In this document: positions 52,548 to 60,772 of the stretch, piece by piece
Numbering within the stretch: position 1 is the stretch's first letter
Layout of the letters: the number at the start of each line of letters is the position of its first letter
Origin: Pseudomonas laurylsulfativorans
GTDB taxonomy: Bacteria; Pseudomonadota; Gammaproteobacteria; Pseudomonadales; Pseudomonadaceae
Direction: 5' to 3'
NCBI RefSeq assembly: GCF_002906155.1
Contig: NZ_MUJK01000019.1
Span: 1-63,541 of the forward strand
DNA: 63,541 nucleotides
The notes under the pieces: generated by a model
What the model saw: only the letters and a program-made list of their open reading frames with translations
Told to the model about the DNA's origin: nothing
The model's database searches: none
Made by a program: the position numbers and the translations under genes

Positions 52548-52649
52548 CTGTAGGAGCCGGCTTGCCGGCGATGGACTCAAGTGCGCCGCGTTTATCCAGT
52601 TCACGCGCGTTATCGTTAACGACCATCGCTGGCAAGCCAGCTCCTACAA
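52548..52649. repeat. REP palindrome pair
   Basis: TGTAGGAGCCGGCTTGCCGG and an inverted, slightly diverged copy (TGGCAAGCCAGCTCCTACA) flank a spacer of about 60 bases. Confidence 0.85.
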
Positions 52650-52702
52650 GGGACCGCGTCCGAGTCGACAACGAGGGGTCCTCCAAACCAGTGAAAGACC
52701 CC

Positions 52703-52734
52703 AAAAAAAGCCGGCGCCAGGACGTCGGCTTTTT
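52703..52734. terminator. Bidirectional terminator
   Basis: AAAAAAGCCGGCG pairs with CGTCGGCTTTTT with one G:U pair. It lies between the convergent oxidoreductase and DUF1161 genes. Confidence 0.8.
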
Positions 52735-52753
52735 CATTCGGGTGAGTATCGGC

Positions 52754-52975
52754 CTACTTTTTATAGACGATCACTTTGGCGCCCGCTTCGCATTTACCAA
52801 CAACTTTCCCGCCGGCAGCGGAACCTTTGTTGACAATCTCCAGCGAATAACCGGAAACGCCCTTGGCATCAAGTTTCGCTGCGATTTCGGCTTTCAGCTC
52901 TTCGCATGGCTTGCCACCCGCCAATGCGGTCCCCGCAATGCTCAACAAACCTACCGCCAACATAAACTTCTTCAT
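52754..52975 (-). CDS. DUF1161 periplasmic protein, copy 2
   Basis: The 73-residue product has a signal peptide (to ALAG, about residue 20) and a mature domain with GKPCEELKAEIAAKLDAKGV, YSLEIV and GKCEAGAKVIVYKK, clearly paralogous to the protein at 50447-50680. I used ATG 52975 (MKKFML). Function unknown. Confidence 0.85.
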   Translation of the reverse strand: MKKFMLAVGLLSIAGTALAGGKPCEELKAEIAAKLDAKGVSGYSLEIVNKGSAAGGKVVGKCEAGAKVIVYKK

Positions 52976-53097
52976 CGGTTGCATTCCCTGGTCGGATCAT
53001 AGGGGTAACCAGCCGTCAGCCGGACGTATTCATCGTAGTGCTTTGCCAATCCCTATGGCATTCGGCCGGCGTGCAAGTTCAGAAGACTAGCCTAAAG

Positions 53098-53313
53098 TCA
53101 GCTGCTGGCAATCCGGAATCCGACTTTCAAGGTGACCTGAAAGTGCGCAGCCTTGCCGTCCCTGATGTGCCCACGGGTCTCGGTCACTTCAAACCATTCC
53201 ATGTACTTGATGCTTTTGCTGGCTTCGGCCAGCGCGTTGTTAATCGCATCTTCGATACTGCTGGTGGACGAGCCGACCAGCTCGACTTTCTTATAGGTGT
53301 GATGGTCAGACAT
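53098..53313 (-). CDS. Dodecin-family flavin-binding protein
   Basis: The 71-residue protein has the dodecin pattern: YKKVELVGSSTSSIEDAINNA, MEWFEVTETRGHI with the conserved Trp, and FQVTLKVGFR. Dodecins form hollow dodecamers that store flavins in the cytoplasm. The frame is open for 36 codons upstream, but ATG 53313 matches the family start. It is divergent from the DUF883 gene. Confidence 0.92.
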   Translation of the reverse strand: MSDHHTYKKVELVGSSTSSIEDAINNALAEASKSIKYMEWFEVTETRGHIRDGKAAHFQVTLKVGFRIASS

Positions 53314-53470
53314 GGCGTTCTCCTCGGCGTGTGAATTACAGCCTAGCAGTGATTTTTCCGATTTCTTCTGTTGGCCGGTCTGAGTGTGAAGTTCAGATTT
53401 TCTGCACTTTCTCGAGCCCATGAAGTCCCAACCAACACACGCTACTCATCACCAATGCAGGAGAGCCACC

Positions 53471-53794
53471 ATGGCCAACACCTCGTTACGTAAAGCCTCA
53501 TTGCAAAGCATGGAAGCGGAGATCGAGAGTCTTCTCAAGTCTTTGGAAAGCCTGAAGGACGACGCCTCGGACGAGTCGCGTAAAACCCTCAAGACCCTGA
53601 AAAGCAACGCCGAGAATGCCTTGAAGCACTCGCGCCATCTGCTTGCCGATGCCTATGAAGAGGTCAAGGTCAAAACCCGCGAAACCGGGATTGCCACCCG
53701 GGACTACGCCCAGGAACACCCCTGGACAACAGCCGGTGTCGCTGTGGGCGCATTGGGCCTGCTGGCCGCTTATCTGTTGTGCAAGCGTGATTAA
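53471..53794 (+). CDS. ElaB/YqjD/DUF883-family tail-anchored protein
   Basis: The 107-residue protein has a long Lys/Glu-rich amphipathic coil (residues 8-80) and a C-terminal membrane span (TTAGVAVGALGLLAAYLL) ending in a basic tail. E. coli relatives are stationary-phase proteins that tether ribosomes to the inner membrane. I chose ATG 53471 with AGGAGAG upstream. It ends by overlapping the convergent trpI stop by four bases. Confidence 0.88.
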   Translation: MANTSLRKASLQSMEAEIESLLKSLESLKDDASDESRKTLKTLKSNAENALKHSRHLLADAYEEVKVKTRETGIATRDYAQEHPWTTAGVAVGALGLLAAYLLCKRD

Positions 53795-54684
53795 TCCGCT
53801 CGACGCAGCTCGTTCTTGAGCCACTGCGCCAGTTGCCGGGCGCGCCCGTCCGCGGCGCGCTTGGGTAGCCACAACGCCAGTTGTGCCGGGGTTTCATTGA
53901 AGCCCCAAGGCGCAACCAGGCGGCCGGCCTTCAAGTCTTCCGTCACCAGGGGTTCGGGCGCAATTGCCACGCCCAACCCCGCGACGGCGGCTTCGAGCAA
54001 GTAATACAAATGTTCGAACCCCTGACCGTACTTCAATGCCCTGGGGTCGAGGCCGCGAGGTTGCGCCCAGCTCGGCCAGGCTTGCGGGCGTGAGGTGGTG
54101 TGCAGCAAGGGCTCGCTCAGCAGTGCAGCGTCCGGCGCGTCCTTGAGCCATTCATAGCCGGCGAACCGCGGGCTCATGACCGGACCGATGCGCTCGCTGG
54201 CCAACTCGAAAACCTGCATGTCCGCCGGCCAGGGTGGCTCGGCGAAGACTAGCAAGGCATCCAGCCCCGGTCTGCGCGGATCGAGGTCGCCTTCTCCGGC
54301 CGACAGGTGCAGGCGCAGGTCCGGCAGGTCGGCGTTGAGTCTCCCCAATCGCGGGATAAACCATCGCGCCAACAGGCTTCCCGAGCAACCGAGCACGAAT
54401 GGAGCATCGGCCGTGCTTTGTGTGAGTTCTGCGCAAACGCTGCGCAGGCGCTCGAAGGCTTCGCTGCTGGCGTCACGCAGTCGCAACCCGGCATCTGTGA
54501 GTTTCAGGCCGCGCCCGTCCTTGATGAACAGGCTAACCCCCAAGTGCTCCTCCAGCACTTTCAATTGCCGGCTGACCGCGCCGTGGGTGACGTGCAACTG
54601 CTCGGCAGCCTGACTGACGCTGTTCAAGCGGGCAGTGGCTTCAAAGGCGCGAAGCGCGTTAAGCGGAGGAAGGTCATGGCTCAT
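53791..54684 (-). CDS. trpI: LysR-type activator of trpBA
   Basis: The 297-residue protein has an N-terminal winged helix-turn-helix (LNSVSQAAEQLHVTHGAVSRQ) and a C-terminal effector domain. Long segments match P. aeruginosa TrpI as I remember it (LLARWFIPRL, FAEPPWPADMQVFELA, FEHLYYLLEAAVAGLG). TrpI binds indoleglycerol phosphate and activates the divergent trpBA operon. The intergenic region holds a matching dyad at 54691-54707. Confidence 0.94.
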   Translation of the reverse strand: MSHDLPPLNALRAFEATARLNSVSQAAEQLHVTHGAVSRQLKVLEEHLGVSLFIKDGRGLKLTDAGLRLRDASSEAFERLRSVCAELTQSTADAPFVLGCSGSLLARWFIPRLGRLNADLPDLRLHLSAGEGDLDPRRPGLDALLVFAEPPWPADMQVFELASERIGPVMSPRFAGYEWLKDAPDAALLSEPLLHTTSRPQAWPSWAQPRGLDPRALKYGQGFEHLYYLLEAAVAGLGVAIAPEPLVTEDLKAGRLVAPWGFNETPAQLALWLPKRAADGRARQLAQWLKNELRRAD

Positions 54685-54690
54685 GTGATC

Positions 54691-54707
54691 TGTGAGTTTT
54701 CCTGACA
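54691..54707. promoter_or_regulatory. Candidate TrpI binding site
   Basis: TGTGAG-TTTTC-CTGACA is a 6-5-6 dyad with one mismatch and the LysR T-N11-A core. It lies seven bases from the trpI start and about 100 bases from trpB, as expected for an autorepression/activation site. Confidence 0.6.
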
Positions 54708-54808
54708 GGTTGCGGCGATCTTATCGGTTTTCAGCTCGGGGCGTCAGGGGTAGAGTGAACCCCACTATCTCTTTATGCATCACTTCACGCATTCAACTGG
54801 AGCGCCAA

Positions 54809-56044
54809 ATGACCCAGACTAATCTGCGCAACGGCCCTGATGCCAACGGCCTGTTTGGCGCGTTCGGTGGCCGTTACGTTGCCGAAACCCTGATGCCGTT
54901 GATCCTCGACCTGGCCCGCGAATATGAGCTGGCCAAGGAAGATCCTGCGTTCAAGGAAGAACTGGCCTACTTCCAGCGCGATTACGTCGGACGCCCAAGC
55001 CCGCTGTACTTCGCCGAGCGTCTGACCGAATTCTGTGGCGGCGCGAAGATCTACCTCAAACGCGAAGAGCTGAACCACACCGGCGCACACAAGATCAACA
55101 ACTGCATCGGCCAGATCCTGCTGGCGCGGCGCATGGGCAAGAAACGCATCATCGCCGAGACTGGCGCCGGCATGCACGGTGTGGCCACGGCCACCGTCGC
55201 CGCGCGTTTCGGTCTGGACTGCGTGATCTACATGGGCACCACTGACATCGAGCGTCAGCAGGCCAACGTGTTCCGCATGAAGCTGCTGGGCGCTGAGGTA
55301 ATCCCGGTGGTGGCCGGTACCGGCACGCTGAAAGACGCGATGAACGAGGCCCTGCGTGACTGGGTAACCAACGTCGACAGCACCTTCTACCTGATCGGCA
55401 CCGTGGCCGGTCCGCACCCTTATCCGGCGATGGTCCGCGACTTCCAGGCCGTGATCGGCAAGGAAACCCGCGAGCAACTGCAAGCCCAGGAAGGCCGCCT
55501 GCCGGACAGCCTGGTGGCATGCATCGGCGGTGGTTCCAACGCCATGGGGCTGTTCCACCCGTTCCTCGACGACAAAAGTGTCGAGATCATTGGCGTTGAA
55601 GCCGCCGGTTATGGCATCGAGACTGGCAAGCATGCAGCCAGCCTGAACGGTGGTGTTCCAGGCGTTCTGCACGGCAATCGTACTTTCCTGCTGCAGGACG
55701 ACGATGGCCAGATCATCGACGCCCACTCGATCTCCGCTGGCCTGGACTACCCGGGCATCGGCCCGGAACACGCATGGTTGCATGATATCGGCCGCGTTCA
55801 GTACACCTCGGTGACCGACGACGAAGCTCTCGCCGCGTTCCACCAGTGCTGCCGCCTGGAAGGGATCATCCCTGCCCTGGAAAGCGCCCATGCCCTGGCT
55901 GAAGTATTCAAGCGCGCACCGAGCCTGCCAAAGGATCACCTGATGGTGGTCAACCTGTCCGGCCGTGGCGACAAGGACATGCAGACCGTGATGCACCACA
56001 TGGAACACTCTCAACAAGAGCAATCGAAGCAGGAGAAACACTGA
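54809..56044 (+). CDS. trpB: Tryptophan synthase beta chain
   Basis: The 411-residue PLP enzyme has the Schiff-base lysine in HTGAHKINN, the catalytic Glu region and the phosphate loop CIGGGSNAMGLF. It condenses indole with serine to tryptophan in an alpha2beta2 complex with TrpA. I chose ATG 54809 (MTQTNLRNGPDANG); the frame is open for 39 codons upstream but includes the TrpI-controlled promoter. TGATG links it to trpA. Confidence 0.96.
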   Translation: MTQTNLRNGPDANGLFGAFGGRYVAETLMPLILDLAREYELAKEDPAFKEELAYFQRDYVGRPSPLYFAERLTEFCGGAKIYLKREELNHTGAHKINNCIGQILLARRMGKKRIIAETGAGMHGVATATVAARFGLDCVIYMGTTDIERQQANVFRMKLLGAEVIPVVAGTGTLKDAMNEALRDWVTNVDSTFYLIGTVAGPHPYPAMVRDFQAVIGKETREQLQAQEGRLPDSLVACIGGGSNAMGLFHPFLDDKSVEIIGVEAAGYGIETGKHAASLNGGVPGVLHGNRTFLLQDDDGQIIDAHSISAGLDYPGIGPEHAWLHDIGRVQYTSVTDDEALAAFHQCCRLEGIIPALESAHALAEVFKRAPSLPKDHLMVVNLSGRGDKDMQTVMHHMEHSQQEQSKQEKH

Positions 56045-56856
56045 TGAGCCGCCTGCAAACGCGTTTTGCTGAACTCAAGGAACAGAACCGCGCCGCCCTG
56101 GTGACCTTCGTGACCGCTGGTGACCCGGGCTATGACACCTCCCTGGCAATCCTCAAGGGCTTGCCGGCGGCTGGCGCCGACGTGATCGAACTGGGCATGC
56201 CCTTCACCGACCCGATGGCTGACGGCCCGGCCATCCAGCTCGCCAACATCCGTGCGTTGGGTGCCAAACAGAATCTGGCGAAAACCCTGCAAATGGTTCG
56301 CGAGTTCCGCCAGGACAACAACGAAACGCCACTGGTGCTGATGGGTTACTTCAACCCGATCCACATGTACGGCGTACCGCGCTTCATTGCCGAAGCCAAA
56401 GAGGCAGGCGTTGACGGCCTGATCGTGGTTGACCTGCCGCCAGAGCATAACGGCGAGTTGTGCGACCCGGCGCAGGCAGCGGGCCTGGACTTCATTCGCC
56501 TGACCACGCCAACCACCGACGATGTGCGTCTGCCGACCGTTCTCAACGGCAGCTCCGGTTTCGTTTACTACGTGTCGGTGGCCGGTGTGACCGGCGCCGG
56601 TGCAGCCACGCTGGAACACGTCGAAGAAGCGGTCGCCCGTCTGCGCCGCCATACCGACCTGCCGATCAGCATCGGTTTCGGTATCCGGACTCCGGAACAG
56701 GCAGCGTCCATCGCACGTCTGGCCGATGGCGTGGTGGTGGGCTCGGCGTTGATCGATCACATCGCCAATGCCACCACCCCGGAACAAGCCGTGGATGGCG
56801 TGCTGAGCCTGTGCTCGGCGTTGGCCGATGGCGTGCGTAAGGCTCGCGTCAGCTGA
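56044..56856 (+). CDS. trpA: Tryptophan synthase alpha chain
   Basis: The 270-residue TIM-barrel enzyme has the catalytic pair in VIELGMPFTDPMADGP (Glu about 50, Asp about 61) and the phosphate site SIGFGIRTPEQ. It cleaves indole-3-glycerol phosphate to indole, which is channelled to TrpB. The ATG shares its A with the trpB stop. A strong terminator follows at 56918. Confidence 0.96.
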   Translation: MSRLQTRFAELKEQNRAALVTFVTAGDPGYDTSLAILKGLPAAGADVIELGMPFTDPMADGPAIQLANIRALGAKQNLAKTLQMVREFRQDNNETPLVLMGYFNPIHMYGVPRFIAEAKEAGVDGLIVVDLPPEHNGELCDPAQAAGLDFIRLTTPTTDDVRLPTVLNGSSGFVYYVSVAGVTGAGAATLEHVEEAVARLRRHTDLPISIGFGIRTPEQAASIARLADGVVVGSALIDHIANATTPEQAVDGVLSLCSALADGVRKARVS

Positions 56857-56917
56857 GAGTAAAGTTCCTGATACAGAGGAATTAGAGCTCCCCGGCACAG
56901 ACTAAACAGCAAGACCG

Positions 56918-56950
56918 AGGGCTTCAGGACTGCGTTCTGAAGCCCTTTTT
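56918..56950 (+). terminator. Rho-independent terminator of trpBA
   Basis: AGGGCTTCAG, a 9-base loop, CTGAAGCCCT, followed by T5. Confidence 0.9.
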
Positions 56951-56977
56951 GCTGCGTGTGTTGTGAGGAAAGACCTG

Positions 56978-57406
56978 ATGAAAATGTCGAAACGCCTGAT
57001 AGCCAGCCTCGGTGTGCTGCTGCTCGGCGCGACCCTGCATGCCAATGCCGATCAACACGACGATCACGGCCATTACGATAACCACGGTGATTATCGTGGT
57101 GAGGATCGTCACGATCATGACAACCATCGTGGTGGGCTCCCACCCCGGGACTTCGCACCTGTTCGCCAGACGATCCATGATAATCACGGCTATTTCGTCC
57201 GCGGTGCACCGCCACCACCCGGTGTCATCGTGGTGCGGGGCAGGCCGCTGCCTCGTGGCTATTACGGCGAACGCCTGGATAACCGTGCGTTGAGCCGGTT
57301 GCCGTATTACCCAGGCTACGAATGGCGTCGCGCGGGCGCAGACGTTGTACTGATCGCCGTAGGAACCGGGATTGTCTATGAGGTTCTGCAGGGGGTTCTG
57401 TACTGA
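56978..57406 (+). CDS. CigR/RcnB-like periplasmic protein with His/Asp-rich region
   Basis: The 142-residue product has a signal peptide (to HANA, about residue 24), a mature N-terminus packed with His and Asp (QHDDHGHYDNHGDY, DRHDHDNH) and a C-terminal domain with LPRGYYGERL, LPYYPGYEWRRAGADVVLI and GTGIVYEVLQGVL. The C-terminal pattern matches the CigR family, related to RcnB. The His/Asp region could bind metal ions, as inference. ATG 56978 follows AGGAAAG. Confidence 0.82.
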   Translation: MKMSKRLIASLGVLLLGATLHANADQHDDHGHYDNHGDYRGEDRHDHDNHRGGLPPRDFAPVRQTIHDNHGYFVRGAPPPPGVIVVRGRPLPRGYYGERLDNRALSRLPYYPGYEWRRAGADVVLIAVGTGIVYEVLQGVLY

Positions 57407-57420
57407 AGCAGAATTCTCTT

Positions 57421-57528
57421 TGTGGCGAGGGGGCTTGCCCCCGTTGGACGGCGCAGCCGGCCCCGCGATTCAAGTGATGAGTGCTGGGGCCGCTTCGCGA
57501 CCCAACGGGGGCAAGCCCCCTCGCCACA
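57421..57528. repeat. REP-like palindrome of a second sequence family
   Basis: TGTGGCGAGGGGGCTTGCCC and its inverted copy flank a central GC-rich spacer. This differs from the TGTAGGAGC-type REPs elsewhere in the window and separates two convergent genes. Confidence 0.85.
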
Positions 57529-57575
57529 TGGAGCAAATCCGCAGAGAAACCTTGTGAGTGTAGCAACCTAAGGGG

Positions 57576-59537
57576 TCAGGGCAGCTCCAACCCGCCGGCT
57601 GCCTTGTGCAGTTTGCGCAGGTGCTCACCAATCTGTTTCATGTTGGCCTCGTTGGCGGCCATTTCGGCGGCACGGCTCGGATCGAGCAACGCTCTCACTT
57701 CCTTGTCCAGATCTGCGGACAGCGCCAGGAGCTGTTTCTGGCGCTGGCTGCTTTCCGCTTCCAGATGCTCCCACTCGCTCGACTGTGGCAAGCCATAACC
57801 GTTGGTGCCAAGCAGTTCAGCCGGACGGCTGAGGAAGCCACTGTTGGCGAGAATGTCCTTGAGCGTCTCGTTGGCCTTGTCCATGCCGCCATTTTTCAGC
57901 TCTCGGGCGCCCAGGTAACGCTGTTTCACTTCATCCTGAGCCAGCAGCAACTGCCGACGGAAGCTCGCTTGTTCCAGCAGAAGCAACGCCGCACTGGTGC
58001 GCAAATCGGCCTGGTCGAACCATTGCCGACGCTCTGCGGCTTTCAAGTCGAGCCAGTCTTCAACGTTTTCCTGTTTGATCGGCAAGTGCTTTTTCAGCAC
58101 TTCAAACATGGCCTGATAGCGATCGCGGAAGGAGTCGAAGCGGTAGCCCAGACGCAGTGCTTCCTTGGGATCATCCAGCACGCTGGGATCCGCCAGGCCA
58201 CGGCCCTTCAGCACTTCCAGCAAACCGTTGGGCATGATGTTGTCGAGTCCAACCAATTGCGGGTTGTTGGTCCCGCCGCGCAACAGTTTCAGTTCTTCCA
58301 CCGCGCAGTTGTTCGACAGAAAGAAGTAGTTGCCGTCGTAGCTCCAGTGCATCTCGGCGGCACGTCCCACCACGTCTTCAATCTCTTTGCGCGACAGGTT
58401 CAGGGGCACGGAGGCCAGGCTGCGCAGTTCAGTCTTGGTGTATTCGTCGATGACCTGGGACAGCGGCAGGATGAAGAGCCGTGACGGGTATTTACCGACC
58501 AGGCCATCCCAGCTCGACAGCTGTACGTCGCCGACGAAGGCGCGGTACGACAGCACGAGGTGCTGGTCCAGGTCCAGTCGACAATCCGGTCCGCGTGGTC
58601 GGCCCGGCGCGCAGATCACCAGACGCAGCATGCTATGGCCCCAGCGGCTGAACAGATTCTGGTTGGCCTCGGCGAGCAGGTAGTCGACGGCATAGACCCG
58701 CTCCGGATCGATCTGGGCCAAGGGTGTCTTGGCGAAGTCGTTGCCGGCATTGAGGAATGCGAAGGTCTTGCTGCAGGTGTCCTTGGCGGCGGGCGCCCAG
58801 CCGAAATGTTCCTTGTAGTAGCGGTACAGCGCAGGGCGACGGCAAGCGTAGCTCGGGTCGAGGAGGAAGTACTCCATGTTGACCGCGACGAATTCCTTTG
58901 GACTGCTGGTCTCGTAGATGTCCGGACTGCGGGCAATCTGGCGATTGTGCTGTTCGCGTTCACCACGACGGCCTACGTATTGCTGCCAGCCGGCGAGGTC
59001 GAGCAGGCGCGGATCGTCACTAAGGGTATACCGCCGATCGGACTGGCCCCGACATTGATCAGGAATACCCACCAGCCCCGAGCTGTTGTTGCGCTGGGTG
59101 CAGCGCTGAATCAGCTTGCGCTCGGCATCCGGCCAGAGGCGCGAACGGTCGTAGATGTGAGTCAGCTCGTGCAACACAGTGGCTAGCATTTCCCGGCGCA
59201 CGGTGCCGTGGGGGCGATGGGTTTTTTTGCTCGCGGCGCTGCCATCGGTGAGGCCGGCCAGCAGGTTGCGGTTCAGATCGAGCTCAGACACCAGCGATGC
59301 TTGGCCGTAGGCATTACGCGGCATGTCATCGGTCCAGCCGACGACGATACGTCGATCCAACTGCTCGATGAAGCGTGGCGGTAGCGCCTGCATGGCTTCA
59401 TCAAGCAGGGCCTGGCTGGCTTGCTGTTGCGCGGAGCTCAGACCTTCGGTCTTGAGCTGTAATTGAAGGCCTGCGTGGGCCGTGTTGCCGAGCAGCAACA
59501 GGGCCCCGGCCAGCAGCCAGGCGCCTGGACGCCTCAC
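57576..59537 (-). CDS. Large exported DUF4105/Lnb-like protein with additional HExxH motif
   Basis: The 653-residue product has a signal peptide (to about residue 22). An N-terminal domain carries LHELTHIYD (HExxH at 123-127) and a downstream EFVAVNMEYFLLD (about 215-227) that could complete a zinc site. The DUF4105 domain, related to the Lnb lipoprotein N-acyltransferase domain, has H301 in RWGHSMLRL and C411 in SNNCAVEEL, the His/Cys pair of permuted NlpC/P60-like enzymes. A helical C-terminal third follows. The GTG start overlaps the DUF2388 stop (GTGA). The substrate is unknown. Confidence 0.82.
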   Translation of the reverse strand: MRRPGAWLLAGALLLLGNTAHAGLQLQLKTEGLSSAQQQASQALLDEAMQALPPRFIEQLDRRIVVGWTDDMPRNAYGQASLVSELDLNRNLLAGLTDGSAASKKTHRPHGTVRREMLATVLHELTHIYDRSRLWPDAERKLIQRCTQRNNSSGLVGIPDQCRGQSDRRYTLSDDPRLLDLAGWQQYVGRRGEREQHNRQIARSPDIYETSSPKEFVAVNMEYFLLDPSYACRRPALYRYYKEHFGWAPAAKDTCSKTFAFLNAGNDFAKTPLAQIDPERVYAVDYLLAEANQNLFSRWGHSMLRLVICAPGRPRGPDCRLDLDQHLVLSYRAFVGDVQLSSWDGLVGKYPSRLFILPLSQVIDEYTKTELRSLASVPLNLSRKEIEDVVGRAAEMHWSYDGNYFFLSNNCAVEELKLLRGGTNNPQLVGLDNIMPNGLLEVLKGRGLADPSVLDDPKEALRLGYRFDSFRDRYQAMFEVLKKHLPIKQENVEDWLDLKAAERRQWFDQADLRTSAALLLLEQASFRRQLLLAQDEVKQRYLGARELKNGGMDKANETLKDILANSGFLSRPAELLGTNGYGLPQSSEWEHLEAESSQRQKQLLALSADLDKEVRALLDPSRAAEMAANEANMKQIGEHLRKLHKAAGGLELP

Positions 59538-59854
59538 AGTGCGAGGATGGCTTCGGCGAGATCCTGATCACTGGCGTCACGGGCTTCCGGCACGCGTGTG
59601 CGCAGCAAGTCGAAAGCGGATTCCAGGTGAGCGCCACGAATGTCGCCATTGCTGGCAACGAAACTGGCGGCGTCGTCCTGGGCTTCGCGCACGATTTTCG
59701 AGTCGCGAATGGACGTGGTGGTGTCGGAAGTGAAATCAAGAGTGCGCTGGGTAGCGCGGATCAGGATGTTACTGGTGGCAACCAGAGTATGTGCCTGGGT
59801 CACATCGGCCAACAGCAGCAGGCCTAAGGTGGCAGCAATCAGCGGGTTACGCAT
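59534..59854 (-). CDS. DUF2388-family secreted protein, copy 1
   Basis: The 106-residue product has a signal peptide (to TQAH, about residue 21) and the family pattern AQDDAASFVASNGDIRGAHLESA with a C-terminal LAEAILAL. GGAG precedes the ATG. It overlaps the DUF4105 gene start by four bases (GTGA), so the two are translationally coupled. Function unknown. Confidence 0.85.
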   Translation of the reverse strand: MRNPLIAATLGLLLLADVTQAHTLVATSNILIRATQRTLDFTSDTTTSIRDSKIVREAQDDAASFVASNGDIRGAHLESAFDLLRTRVPEARDASDQDLAEAILAL

Positions 59855-59881
59855 GGAATGACTCCAGAAAAACAGGGATAA

Positions 59882-60199
59882 CTATTGGACGAGAATTGCT
59901 TGTGCCAGTTCAAGGTCGGTGGCATGAAGTTTTGCCTGGGTTTGGCGCAGGTAACGCAGGGCCGACTCCAGCCGTGCGCCTCTCAGCTGGCCGTCACTGG
60001 CAATGAACGCCGCGGCGTCGTCGTGGGCGGCGAGCAGTAGTTTATGGTCGAAGGGGGCGGAGGTCACCAAACTTGTGGCGTAACCGCTGGCAACAAAGCC
60101 TTGAGTGGACAGGTTGAAGGCGTCATAAGCGTGGGCCGATCCGCAGTAACCAAGGGTGAGAAAGACTGGGGTGATCAGCAGACTGGAAGGAAAACGCAT
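59882..60199 (-). CDS. DUF2388-family secreted protein, copy 2
   Basis: The 105-residue product has a signal peptide (to SAHA, about residue 24) and the pattern AHDDAAAFIASDGQLRGARLESAL with a C-terminal LAQAILVQ. It lies 27 bases upstream of copy 1. The first 60 mature residues differ strongly among the three copies, while the last 45 are conserved. Confidence 0.85.
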   Translation of the reverse strand: MRFPSSLLITPVFLTLGYCGSAHAYDAFNLSTQGFVASGYATSLVTSAPFDHKLLLAAHDDAAAFIASDGQLRGARLESALRYLRQTQAKLHATDLELAQAILVQ

Positions 60200-60306
60200 G
60201 AGACTCGACAGTTGAAAGTGAGTCCCAAGGCTAGCGCAAGGGCCGGTCTAGAGCCAGCGCCGAAACATTGGGACACGCCGGGCGTGCCCCATGTCTGTAT
60301 AGCCAT

Positions 60307-60627
60307 TTAGATCGTCAGGATCGCCTGAGCCAGTTGTGCGTCTGTTGCACTCAGTTGCGGCGCCTTATGGCGAATGTGGTCGAGGGCGCTTTCCAGCTTC
60401 ACGCCGCGGATGGAGCCTTCGGTGGCGACGAAGCTGGCGGCGTCGTCACGGGCGGCGAGGACGATCTTGTCGTCCTTGAACGACGACGAGACGATGTTGG
60501 TGGTCGCATCGGACGTGGCTTTGAGCGCGTTGACAACAGCATCCGTGGTCACGATGAAGCTGGTGGCTTGGGCACTGGCAGCCACGGCAAACAGTGCCGC
60601 GGCGCTAAGCAGGCGAAGACGGGACAT
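60307..60627 (-). CDS. DUF2388-family secreted protein, copy 3
   Basis: The 106-residue product has a signal peptide (to SAQA, about residue 21) and the pattern ARDDAASFVATEGSIRGVKLE with a C-terminal LAQAILTI. AAAGGAG precedes the ATG. It is the first of three tandem family members; the 107-base gap to copy 2 could hold a separate promoter. Confidence 0.85.
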   Translation of the reverse strand: MSRLRLLSAAALFAVAASAQATSFIVTTDAVVNALKATSDATTNIVSSSFKDDKIVLAARDDAASFVATEGSIRGVKLESALDHIRHKAPQLSATDAQLAQAILTI

Positions 60628-60772
60628 GGGGTAACTCCTTTGGGTAGATCAATTGAAATATAGCGCAGTGTCTGCAAGGTCGGACGTCAGGCACTCGGCG
60701 TTCGCCACGTTCTGGAGTGATATTAGGCCTGTATGTGTCAGTTCGAACAGTCCCGACCCTGCAAGCAGGAAG

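Noticed and set aside
54785..56041. 418-codon minus-strand open frame opposite trpB
   Set aside because: Antisense shadow of a clear tryptophan synthase gene.
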